NCBI GenBank assembly: GCA_963969595.1
Contig: OZ018408.1
Span: 11,033,823-11,097,822, forward strand
Length of the DNA: 64,000 bases
Direction: 5' to 3'
Source: Neckera pumila
Taxonomy: Eukaryota; Streptophyta; Bryopsida; Hypnales; Neckeraceae
The notes under the pieces were generated by a model. That model made no database searches. It worked only from the letters and a program-made list of their open reading frames with translations, and was not told the origin of the DNA. Both the position numbers and the translations under genes were made by a program. Shown here piece after piece: positions 24,701 through 36,788 of the stretch; the stretch's first letter is position 1; the number at the start of each line of letters is the position of its first letter.

Positions 24701-27700
24701 AAATTTTGATTTTCTCAACGAGGACATGTGCTTGTTTCATCTTCTTCAATCCAACATTTATTTTGCCCTCCTGACATATCCTGTAGGTTCTTCAAGTTAG
24801 TTGCAATGTGGTCAATTGTGTCCACAGGTTAACTGATGCCTTGTATCACAAGCGGTTCATAGTTAAGGGTTGATGTCTTTTTTTGAATGATTTCTGGCGA
24901 GCACCTGTATATCTGTATGTCGTGTTTTTTGTACGTTTGGAGATGTTTAGCTCTTCTGTATCTGGAATCCTTATACGTGCAGATCAAGTTCGACTCCTAC
25001 ACGGCAAGAGTTTCCACGGCAAGAGCGGTCTACTGAGGATAGCAAGGTAATGATCTCTTTTGAGTTTTCATTTGTGCTGATCAGCTACTTTCTTTCAGAA
25101 TCAGCAACTGTTCTTGAGCACTAGTTGCCTTCGAAGGTCATTGGAACTCGTAAATATATCTGCTCTCAAGCGTATGTTTTATCTGTCCGTTAGTTATGAC
25201 CATGTCTTTCTTGTTAGCACTATTGAGAATTTTGATACTAAACAATAGTAGCAGTGCAAGACATTACAGGAAGGTTCTCTTGGATGGCTATGAGAAAGTA
25301 ATAATTGTTGAAGGTCATGATTTAATTTCAAATGGTGAATGAAGTGACTATTGGATCTCACATGTGAATCATCCAACTTCTAGTATTTGGAACTGGCGTA
25401 GAGTTTAGTCTCTCTTGGTTTTGAATGCGACTCTTTTGAGATGTGGGAACCAACTTGAACTTCTGTTTCAGGCCATTCAGAACAAAAAGAAAGCCATTCA
25501 GAACAAAAAGGACGCCATTCAGAACAAAAAGGACGCTAGAAGGTTTCTTCCCATTTGGAATGCAGTTATCAATAGTCTTCGAGAGGAAGATCTCTTGAAC
25601 AACAGGTGATATGAAAACAACTGTGCGTTAATCCATATGGTGCCAATCTTTTATAATGTTGCTTTGCTGAAGAGGCTAGGTGTACTTGTTTCTGAATAGC
25701 CAGTGAATTCCAGAACATTGGCGACATCGAAAAGAGTCTTTTATTTGAAAAAGATGAATCTCGGTATTTGTGGATTCTTGAAGGACTAAATGAAATGAGT
25801 TTTTGAGTACCATTTTGCGCAATCTTTTGCTGAAGCTCTTCATTTTTCCTGAATGTCTGTTGTCTTACAGGGAACGTGCCATGCTTGAAATGCCACCGAA
25901 TGGCGACACCTATCCTAATGGTGAAACGGACTCTGTTATGTGCTGGCCGCTATTTCTTCTCGCAAATAAGGTATTTTATTTGGAGTGTCTGTTTATTTTA
26001 GAGTTCTATTCATACTATTCTGGAGAATCATCCTGTATTCACATTTGCTTTTCAACTATATTAAGCTTGGGAGAGGTATGTACTGTGGCGTCTTATGTAG
26101 GCATAGGAGAATTGCGAGAATTTCATATCACAGTGCATTTTAGGTATTAAATGCTCGCGATCTTGGTCGCGGACTCGTCTCTGTTGGAGTTTTCGTATGC
26201 TTTTTCGCCATTTTCTGATTAGTTCAACCTGAAATAGCCCGCCCATAGTTACTATACGGTAGTATCTGTCATTAGGCAGTGACATGTGCACTGAATGATT
26301 GAATGTCGTGTTTTTTTGGTGAGGCAGTTGCATATTGCAGTAGATCTTGGAGCAGAAAATAAGGAAAAAGAAAATAATTATTCTCAAGAGGAGCTTTGGG
26401 GGAAGGTGACAGCGGACGAATACATGGAATTTGCTATTAAAGAGAGCTTCCTCACCTTAGAGCAGCTGTTGTTGTCTGTGCTCAGAAGCAATGATAAGGC
26501 TCTACGATGGTAAATTCTGAGAACTTGACTTACCTGTCTTGAATGATTGAATCGATAACGAAGGAAGTATTTAAAAAAATAAAGATTTAATAAATTTTGT
26601 TGACTGCTTCTTGATCTATATTCGTATATTTTCGATTATTTTGAACTTATGAGTGAAGTCGAACTGTGTTTACTCTTTCTTTGGTGCGCTCAACGTGCCA
26701 ATCATTGCTGGAACGAATAGGGGAGAGCAGGCTCTGATTTGTAAATCTTGCGTTTGACAGGATACGGGATATCTTCGACTCGGTCAGAGAGAGTGTAAAA
26801 CTGACGAGTTTTGTGAGTAATTACAGACTGCAAAAGCTACCCGAAGCAGTTAAGATAATCGTAGAGTTGACTCAGCAACTGGTACGTGTTCTTTCGTGTT
26901 AGCTTTCACAAAAATCACTTACCGCGAGTCGCTCAGTAATCGGAAATGTCGTTTAGTAACTTCCAGATTTCTGAGATTCCTCTATCAAAGTCGGTCATTG
27001 GTGTGACTAGTATGAGATTTTCGTGCTTTAGTGTTATTAGACATGGTGCAGATTACGTTTTGAATAGTTGTCATATTTATATTTGGTGACAAGCGAAGGA
27101 GTCTGGCATCCTTTTACATGAGACATCGACGAACTGTGCGGCTTGAGGATGAGATTTGGCTTCTCGTAACAAGAGAGAACAGGATATGCTTCTTTTTTTA
27201 GACCCCCACTTGTTCAGATTGCGGGTTGAGAGATCCTTCTCTTGTGACTTTCATGTTGCAGTTGGTATTGATATGTTACTTTTTCGTCCACCTTAATTGT
27301 CATTGAAATCTATTGCAGGGTGAAGATGAAGCAGAAAGTCCAGCATGTCGGAAGAAGGCGATGGAAGCCTTAAATAAGCTAGCCAAACTTGTGATGATTG
27401 ACCTACTTAATAAAGAAGACAGGTATTTGTGCGATGGATGCTTTGTCCGAATAATTCTTTTTCTACCTAGATTGTTAAATAATGTGAATTTTTTATCCAT
27501 GGCAGAAAGTCAAGAATATGGAGAAGTGGTTGTGCTTCATTGTTTCCTGCAAGTGAATTTTCGTTTTCTATATGGTTGCAGTGATAGGCTTGCATATTTC
27601 CAGGAAGCTATCCAGCAGGAAAAACTTTTCAACGGCTTGCACTGGCCTGACGTGGAATGGGTAAAGCCTGAGATGAAACTGGCAAATATTGTAATGTGGT

Positions 27701-30700
27701 CATGTTTTGTATGAAATTTTGAATTTTGAATTTTGAATTTTGCTTTATTCATGGGAAGCTTTTGAACATCTTAATTTCAGATGTCAGTAATCTTTAACAC
27801 TCTGATGCAGCGAAAGCGAGCGATTCGACTTCACAGCATATTAAAAGTCCACAAGTTCAAGGATGAAGTGGATGGGAAACAAAAGACTTACAATACGGAA
27901 TCTATTCCTAAAAACTTGGAGGCCAGGCGCCGCCTACAATTTTTCACCAATTCCCTGTTCATGCATATGCCGGATGCTAAACCTGTGTCCAAAATGTTTT
28001 CGTTTTGGTAAGTACTGAAATGCACCTGAGTGTAAACGTTTGCCATTCCTTTTGAAGTTACACTAGAATCCGGAGTATCCTAGTTGTGCATGCAGTTGCA
28101 CTGTCTTACAATTTGTTGAGGTGATGTGTGCAGTGTGTTCACGCCTTACTACGAAGAAGATGTACTGTACGACCTCAAAAACAAGGATGGTAAGAAAAAT
28201 GATGGTGAGAAATCGAAGAAGGATGAAATCAAAGAACTCGACAGAAAGAATGAGGATGGCATCACTATTTTGTTCTACCTTCAGAAGATTTACCCCGGTA
28301 AAGTTTCGGTCCCATGATACCTTGTCACCAACTGACTACCGTATCATCGATCGGCAGCCCCATACTCCTTCTTAGTCTTGAGGTCTTTGTACATTTAATG
28401 CTGTTACTTGGACCATATATGTGTGATGAGATTACAACTTCATGAAAATCTAAATTCCGATTAATCTGTCAAATGAAGCACAATTGTTTGGAATAGTCCG
28501 CATGCAGAAAAGAAATTCATGATTAAGAACGGGATTTCATGACTGCATGGTTGAGGTGTTGTTGATGCTGTCCACTTAGAAGTTTCTGGAATCTGAATCG
28601 GTTTGTTAGTAGACTTTATGCTCAATAATTTGTTTCCTATGCTTTTGCGTATTTCAGAACCTCTATACGGGCAGGGAAGATTGTGGCTGTGATTTTGTGA
28701 AGTCCTCGGTGTTGTGGTCCTGATGATAGTTTGCACTGTTTGTGAGCAGACGAATTCAAAAATTTCCTTGAGAGGTTACAATTAACCGGAGATGAGTTTA
28801 AAAGACAATTGGAGAACCCGACAAACACCACGAATGCCGATAAGAAACCAGATACTAGACTTGAATTGCGACTTTGGGCCTCGTATCGTGGCCAAACATT
28901 GGCTAGAACAGGTATAAACATTCCTGATTTGTGTGCATTCAGTATTTTCTCTGAAAATAGTGAGACGCCATTACTTGAAATGAAACACTGTACACAATTA
29001 GACGGTTCTCTACTACTCTCTTCAGCTAAACTAGCCCAGTTGAAAGTCAGTTTTAATTATTGGTGTATTAAACTTGATTGTGTTCTCGTACAAGTGGCCA
29101 GTAATTTTTGTTGATTGTAGATACAGAAGCACAACAAATAGTCAGATTGCTTAGTTTGCAAGCTGCAGATACTTGGAACTGCAACTTGCCGAAACTTCCA
29201 AAGATCAGCATCAAGCTGTAGATCATAGACGTCTTTTCTTGTGAATATTACGATTAAGGCTATGCTTTTAACCGCATATTATTTCATTTTGTGTAACTCT
29301 AGGAATTGCATAGGTTCATTTTCTCGCAAGTTGCTGACACGAGTATTTGTTGTCGTTATGATATTTTGTAGTTCGAGGTATGATGTACTACAAAAAGGCC
29401 CTGGAGCTTCAAGCAGAACAAGAGAGAATCTCTGATCCAGGTCTGTCCGTCAACCTTGAGGACCTAGGTTGCACGTATCTCTACTTCAAATTTTCATTGA
29501 TATTTCTACTAGTTACTTGTACTGAAATAAAACTTCACGCAGTTTGGCCACCGTGAGGGACCTTATATTTTTCATTGATTAAGGTTCTATAGACGCTATA
29601 GTTTATTTCTTAGAACATATTACCGTGGTACATGAGGGTGATTGCAAGAAACACGTGTCCTATTTTTCCTCACATGTTCAATGTAGAAGTTGTTTTGTGC
29701 CATAAGTATTGCAAAAATGATGAAATGAACATGAAATTCAGAAGTAAGCTTCCTACTTGCATTATTTCAATTTTCATAGAATTAATTCAATAGGTGAGAT
29801 TATATTTCAAATATATGTCACATTACTGTTTGGGTAGTTTTTAGTGCTATCGAGTACCTTTGAAGAGCTACGTTGTCAAATTTGGTAGCCTAGTTCTTGT
29901 AATAGAAATACACCTTAGGAGAGGGATTTCCGAAAACATGTTCCAAGTGTGTTTTTCATTGGCCTAAAGTGTGCTATATTTATGTTGAATTTATGTTGAA
30001 TTGAAAATGGTTTAGTTTTGGCTTCAATCTTCTTTCTTTGCTCTTAGTTGGCAACAATGGCCACTTTTAAAATAAAATTTTCAAGTGCATTTTCTGATTT
30101 AAAAAAGTAGAAATGTAGAAGCCTCATTTTCAAGCGTAAATTGCAGCCTATGGCTCAAAATAGTATTTCAGGGTACACATAAAGATTCAATAGTACTGTA
30201 GTGCCTCCAATTTGCCAATGTGGACTATTTTTATGGCATCCATCCCTGCCATCCACTAATGAACATCACGTATTGTCAGAATAGTAGATCTGAAATCCAA
30301 TCAACTGTCCAAATCTCATGCTCCATACCTCCAATAGTACTAAAGATGACTTGCAGAACAAAAAGTACAAAAAGGCTGAAAATAAAATGCAACAAAAAGT
30401 ACAAGTGTTTCTTGCAATCACCCATGATAGCACGACAATGACACGTAGCCTTTTCTCTGATGCTGGGCGTCTTCAAATTGCGCTTATTCTATTGACGTGC
30501 TTCTATTCTCAGTTGTCAAACCGTCCCTCAGCAAAAGTTAGCTTTCACTTTTTACAGGTCTAGTTGGCTCTACCTTTGGCTCTTGAAAATGAATCAATTT
30601 GAGTATGCAGATCTTGAAAGAGGAGGGCCTTCATCATCGGTTCGACTTGAACGTGGTTTATCGCTGCGGAGCCCTCAAGCCCAAGTAGAACTGAAATTCG

Positions 30701-33700
30701 TATACCTTATATCATGTCAAAAATACGGTGATCAAAAAAGGCAAGAACAAAAAGATCGAGAGGAAAAAAAGAAAGGAAAGTCTCAAGCAGCAGACATTCT
30801 CTATCTAATGCAAATGTGAGTATTGTAGTTGACGTCATGGCAGTGGTTCATATTGGCATCAAACACTCGTTTGTGATACTTGGGTTTTGTACGAGCCCTT
30901 GAGTTTGGCTTGCGATTTCCTTTTTGTATATGAACTGCCATTCTACTGAATTCATGAATGTTAACAGTTTTCGTGGGTTGCTGACAGGAATGAATCCTTG
31001 AGAGTTGCATATGTAGATCAAGTTATAGTGGACACGGGTCCACAAGCGAAAACGACCTCATACTACTCGAAGTTGGTGAAAGTGGACAAAACGGATAAAA
31101 CAAAAGATCAGGTTCGTTCCATTTTTATTCACTTGCATATCTTGGACTCAGTTGGTTCACATCACTGACGTGGTGATATGGAGTGCAAGTATCTATACTT
31201 TTTCTCATGTTTACTACAAGGTTTAGAAAGATCCTCTAATTTGTCGATGGTCTCAAGTGTCTGTTTGTATCGCCCTGGACGATGATGTCAAGTATCTCTC
31301 TAATTATGTATATTTCGAGTTGCAGCTCATTTACTCAGTTAAGCTTCCTGGGCCATTCAAAATTGGAGAGGGAAAACCAGAAAATCAAAATCATGCTATC
31401 ATTTTCAGTCGGGGTGATGCAGTACAAACTATTGATATGAACCAGGTCTTATACTGTTCTCTCCTCCTCGTCCTCGTTATCTGCCGGGATTCATCTATTT
31501 TTATCATCTTTGCCTTGAGTTTGTTCACAATCTCCTGATCAGGAGTCAATTTCCTGAATTTGCAAAATTGCGAATACAATAGAATGACTGAACAATTTGC
31601 TGTAGGTTTTTTTCAGTCTAACATGGCTTGAAGGCCTCTATAGAGCATGTATGACCTGGAGACAACTGACCCTAATTTAAGATCTGAGATGTGAACTCCA
31701 TTTTTCCTTATGTTTGGTTTGGGCCTATGTTTTACACTCTCTTGCGACAATCATCCTAAACCAATTTACATGTCATTGCCCTTCGCATTTTTTTTAGTTC
31801 TATAAAATTTTGATACGATTTTGATTCTTCATACTATTTAGGATAACTACCTTGAGGAAGCTTTCAAGATGCGAAACCTGCTAGAGGAGTTTGGTGAGGT
31901 TCATGGACGGAACCGTCCCACAATCCTTGGTGTTCGCGAGCATGTCTTCACAGGGAGGTAAATACTCCTATTGATGCTCGGATATATAGACAATCCGAGA
32001 CTTCCAGTGTCGTTTCTGACCATTTATTGTTGTCGTTTATGCTTAGTCTTAGGTTTTGAATTAGAAAGTTATGGGTTGTATCATGACTACGTTATCTAAA
32101 CTGGCAGTATTTATTACAAGACTTAAAATCGCTTTGAGCTTCGATAGAATCTACTGAGTTGTATCTGGGCTTTCCGTCGATGTACACTGATTAATTATAC
32201 GCGGCTGCAGTGTTTCTTCTCTGGCGTGGTTTATGTCTATGCAAGAGAGCAGCTTTGTAACACTTGGTCAGCGTGTTCTAGCTCGACCTTTGAAGTAAGT
32301 GTTTCATCATCTGTTCTAATCAATCGCTAGAAGTGCGTTGTCAATAGATTACGTGCTGAGGGTTGTATAGTTACTTTCATTTCTCAAAGCTTGGGAGCCA
32401 CAGGTTTTGTTCGCCCTAATCTTACCGCCATTACCTAAATACAGGGTGAGGATGCACTACGGGCATCCAGATATCTTTGATAGAATTTTTCATTTCACTA
32501 CTGGCGGTGTTAGTAAAGCATCGAGTGGCATCAATCTTAGTGAAGACATCTTTGCAGGTATCGTAGTAGCATTCTTAACAAGACGTTATAGGCTCTTAGT
32601 GCATCCCCTTTTTTCTTTTTCTTTTCTGGTTATTTTCTATATATTTTCTTATTATGTTCTGTTCTTGTTGTGCTTGAATCATTTCTGCAAGTATTGCTTT
32701 TGTTACTGTTGCAGTGTAGCTGGTTTAACATGACTGTACTTGGTCGATAACGATGTTCCCCATTCAATACTTTCCCAGGATTCAACACTACCCTTAGGCA
32801 GGGCAATGTCACTCATCATGAATATATTCAGGTGTGACCCTCTATATCACCTTCTGAGCTGCTCCTAGTTTGTCTTTTTCTAATTCAAATTGTGGCACTA
32901 GTCGTGAATAGAGTTCACAGGGGTGTCTCCGATAGCGAAGAATTGAGTGGGTATTTTCCATTGCATTTGAATGTCCACAGAATTTACTATTACTACCATG
33001 GCAGCTACTATTAGTTTGTAGACATGAGGGTTTCTGATTTTGGTGATGAATCGGTAGAAACTTACTATTTGTTAGTTTAAGTTAGGTGTTCAATTTAATA
33101 TCTTACTAAATATTTTCAAAATAGAAAAGTGCGCCAATTAGGGTATTTGGTGGCATTATTTATACAGGTTGGGAAAGGACGAGATGTTGGTCTGAATCAA
33201 ATTGCCACCTTTGAGGCGAAAGTGGCTAGCGGAAACGGAGAGCAAGCACTTGCTCGGGATCTTTATAGACTGGGCCAACTTCTTGATTTTCCCCGCATGC
33301 TCTCATTCTTCTTTACATCAGTTGGTTTCTATGTCACCACCATGGTACACCTCAATATCTCTATTTTACGTATTTGGTCATATGTTATCAGTTCTAGTGG
33401 ACATGCAGTTTTGAGTAGTCTTTTTTCTTCATCTTGTTCTTGACAGCATTTATATGAATTTCTCTGTGAAACAGATGACAGTTTTGACACTATATGCCTT
33501 CCTATATGGAAAAGCTTACCTGGTGAGCCATTTCACATACCGGATTTTTGGTAACAACTGTAGTACTTTTCATGCTTCTGATTTCGTGGATCATATTTGT
33601 TGCCTCTTGTGTATTATAAGAGTATTGAATCTTTAGAGAATATCGGATGTGCGATATACATTGTGAAATCTGCTGATGTTTAGACCATGTTGTTCCTGTC

Positions 33701-36700
33701 AGGCACTATCGGGTGTAGATGCATCATTGAAGGCCAACAATGACATTCTGCAGAATAGTGCACTGCAATCAGTTCTGACTTCTCAATTCTTATTCCAAAT
33801 TGGATTATTCACGGCAGTTCCTATGATAGTAAATTTAGTACTTGAGCTAGGGCTCATAAAGGTACGTATGTGCACTTTGAGTTTTCATCAAAGACTCAAC
33901 ACAGAAAGCTCTAGCAGTAGTCCTGTAAACTTCCGAACCCCCTGACAGATGCTGTGGTTAAGTTGAATAATTTTGGCACTAGGAAGGATCAGCTGCTTGG
34001 GTTTTCTAGGTTTTCAATACAATTTTGAAAGCGGTGCATGAGAACTCTCCATTTCTTAGTCATTGTGGGAATAAAAATTGAAATTGGGTGGTCAAATGCA
34101 GGCTATATTGAGCTTCTGCACTATGCAGCTTCAACTCGCTTCGGTATTCTTTACATTCTCCTTGGGCACTCGTACTCATTATTTTGGGCGTATCATTCTC
34201 CATGGAGGTGCAAAGGTAACAGCTTTCCTTCGTTGTCCTGGTGGTCCCTGAAATTGTGATTATCTCTCATGTAACGATATTGTATTGCGAAACTAACTCT
34301 GACGTCTGAGTGCATGTAGTACCGCTCGACTGGACGAGGGTTCGTCGTGAGGCATATCAACTTCGCTGAAAATTATCGCTTGTTCTCTCGCAGTCATTTT
34401 ACCAAAGCGTACGTATTTCTAAATATAAGCTTACGTATTGATTCACTTGTGATACTTGGCCTACGTTTGCTTTGTGCGTATTCTTCACTTTTTCCGATTT
34501 GTTAATTACTCCATGTGCACAGTCGTTTTGTTATTTTGGATCATGAATGTGAAATAATCTAAGTTTTGTAGGGAAATTGGAGCTTCTCGAGGATTTGCCC
34601 GGATTATGTGGTTACCTATTCTCTATGACAGAATTTTCTCACAGTTGGAGAAGACTCCATTTTAATTGAGTAGCTTACTATCAGTCCTTCTATTGCTGCA
34701 GATTTGAGATCATCCTTCTCTTGGTTATATATCTTGCCTATGGTGCTCAGAATCGGACATCAGTCACATACATTCTGCTCACCTTCAGTTCCTGGTTCCT
34801 TTCCCTTTCATGGCTTTATGCACCATATATTTTCAACCCATCTGGTTTTGAATGGCAAAAGTAAGCACTGTAAAATCTTGTCCTTTTAAGCAAGGAATTT
34901 TCATTGCAATTTTTGTGTGCACAAGCTGGTATTTTATGGCCGTCTTTTTATCTAAACATCCTATTCAACCTCACGAAACGCAAAATTCTGGTACAGAACG
35001 GTGGAGGATTTTGATGACTGGACGAACTGGATACTGTACAAAGGAGGTGTTGGTGTGAAGAGTGAAAGTAGTTGGGAAGCTTGGTGGCTTGAAGAGCAGG
35101 TACGAAGTTGGGCGGAGGCATTTCATTGCTCATTTTCAATTAGGCGATACCACCAAATCTGTCCTCAGCCAGTTCATTGGCCATGTATCTGCAGATACGA
35201 ATGGTCGACAGTTTCACATTTACGGCACTTTCGACGGTTTATGGAATTGAGAAATACTAATGAGGATGATTGGTTTTTCAGGCCCACCTTCGTACAGTTG
35301 GCGGCAAACTTTGGGAATTTGTGTTCTCTTTACGTTTTTTCTTTTTCCAGTACGGTGTCTCCTATCATCTCAATGTATTCGAAGGAAGCACCAGCATAAT
35401 GGTATGTATTTATGTCGATGGAATCTTTTCATCTTTTTGTTTTCATTTTTTGAAGTACTTAAATATTTATGAAAAAGAACTCCAAAGAGTAAGTGAAGGT
35501 AGGAAACGCTGGAATTTCTGAAGATTCGAACTTCCAAACGATGGGTTTGAAATCTGATGCAGATGGTGATATTCTGAATATTCTGATATTAGCTTTTTTG
35601 CAAACATGGACTTCTTTTTCTGAGACATTGTTTGTATTTCAGGTGTATGTTTACTCTTGGCTAACGCTGACAGTTTTTGTCGCAATTTTCAAGGTATGAT
35701 TCTTTTTTCTTACGAAATGCTCATGGGATAATTAAGTGTTTCGTGTAGAGAATACTTCCTTAGATGTTCATTTGTCATCTTATGTATTCTTGTAATTGAT
35801 TTTAATTTCGATAGATCTCCTGTTTTTTAACAATGATACTACTGGATATAGTATCTATTCGATGGACCACTTAGCGGGACTCTTCATGCGTTCTGTTTTC
35901 AGTAAATATATTTCATCTTAAATTTAGAATACGACTCCGTGTGGTATGCTTCTGGTTTAATTAGGGATCAGGACTCACTATGTTTTGTTGTCGGTGAAAT
36001 TCTGACTACTCGTCCAGCAGGAAACCCAGTTTGATAAATAATATTTTTTCAGTCAACTGCTTCCATAGCCTTTTCTAAAATCATAAGAACAGTAGGCTTG
36101 AACAACTAGTCTTGGAGAATGCAGGTGTTCACCATCAGTCAGAAGGCTTCAACCAGGAAGGCGAAGCTCCATCTTGTGGTTCGATTGTTCCAAGCGGCGC
36201 TCTTTATATTCCTCATCGCAGGTGCAATTGTGGCGATCTTTGTGTCTCCTTTATCCCTCACCGATTGCTTTGCTGTGGCTCTTGCAATCGTTCCAACTGG
36301 ATGGGGTCTTATCTCTGTAAGTTTCTTCAATCCTTTCATTCTATGTTCAGAACACTGGGCGACCAATCTTGCTCTGCTAAGGCTCACATGTTCTTGTTCG
36401 GGACCGAGATCTCAGTTGTCTTCAAACATCATAGTTCTAAGAACTTCAGGGTTTCATGCTCGTTTCTGAGGAAATAATCGAACTGGAATGTTTCGTTACT
36501 TTTTGAAGAATCATAACTTGCTCGATTGATAGGCCTCTTTCTTGTGTACAGATCGCCATCATATTCCGTGATCAAGTGGAAAGCATCGGACTCTGGCATT
36601 CAGTTCGTGAGATTGCTCGATTGTATGACGCATGTATGGGCATGTTCATTTTCGTTCCCATTGCTGTGCTCTCATGGTTCCCCTTCTTCTCCACGTTCCA

Positions 36701-36788
36701 AACGCGACTTGTCTTCAATCAAGCGTTCAGTCGGGGTCTCGAGATCCACCTCATCTTGGCTGGTAATCGCGCTAACACTAGCACTTAG
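15755..36788 (+). CDS. Callose synthase (1,3-beta-glucan synthase), GSL8/GSL10-type, 51 coding exons, 2,100 aa
   Basis: This enzyme uses UDP-glucose to make 1,3-beta-glucan at the plasma membrane, cell plate and plasmodesmata. Spliced order: N-terminal region with VLQFKSALKAVLL and HHIDRSQD (about 130-185); FKS1-type domain with QKDNVSNQREHL (336 on) and YLLIWGEAANVRFLPECLCY; first membrane cluster (about 586-852); glucan synthase domain from about 1,150 with SYRGQTLARTVRGMMYY (about 1,313), RVRMHYGHPDIFDRIF and DVGLNQIA; second membrane cluster; end ILAGNRANTST. Phases of all exons sum to whole codons. The start was chosen as the ATG before ERSGRYDR, followed by the family's 'VPQSLA' region. 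Exons: 15755-16142, 16643-16740, 16845-17002, 17499-17619, 17733-17840, 18277-18411, 19074-19181, 19371-19465, 19738-19849, 20101-20265, 20437-20513, 20656-20737, 20922-21068, 21309-21423, 21920-22043, 22220-22409, 23015-23067, 23246-23306, 23500-23581, 23707-23756, 24121-24207, 24606-24682, 24983-25046, 25472-25605, 25871-25970, 26328-26509, 26761-26881, 27319-27422, 27582-27690, 27811-28007 (alternative acceptor gives 27781), 28134-28297, 28750-28911, 29372-29440, 30611-30815, 30988-31111, 31326-31445, 31842-31957, 32211-32294, 32445-32557, 32779-32831, 33168-33344, 33475-33522, 33703-33861, 34102-34215, 34320-34408, 34702-34860, 34997-35099, 35282-35401, 35643-35693, 36125-36316, 36552-36788. 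The exon number and the HIDRS and NRAN motifs fit GSL8/GSL10 rather than other callose synthases. Confidence 0.93.
25472..25534 (+). repeat. 21-bp coding tandem repeat, three units, in exon 24 of the callose synthase
   Basis: Three contiguous 21-bp units (25472-25492, 25493-25513, 25514-25534) encode AIQNKKK, AIQNKKD and AIQNKKD. Units 2 and 3 are identical in DNA. The repeat starts exactly at the exon boundary and keeps the frame. Relatives known to me have a single Asn/Lys-containing stretch before the conserved F.P.WN motif, so two units look like a lineage-specific expansion. It lies in the cytosolic loop near residue 900-920. Confidence 0.9.
29636..30423. mobile_element. MITE, GGTGATTGCAAGAAACAC family, copy 2, inside callose synthase intron 33
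   Basis: It starts GGGTGATTGCAAGAAACACG and ends GTGTTTCTTGCAATCACCC. With these limits the flanks both read ATGA (29,632-29,635 and 30,424-30,427), a possible 4-bp target duplication. It lies wholly in the intron between the exons ending at 29,440 and starting at 30,611, which makes that intron one of the longest in the gene. Related to 11,970-12,714. Confidence 0.78.

Noticed and set aside
27781..27810. Alternative acceptor for callose synthase exon 30
   Set aside because: It keeps the frame and adds ten residues (MSVIFNTLMQ), but the shorter exon aligns better with the conserved WP...RLH spacing. It is noted in the gene entry as an alternative.
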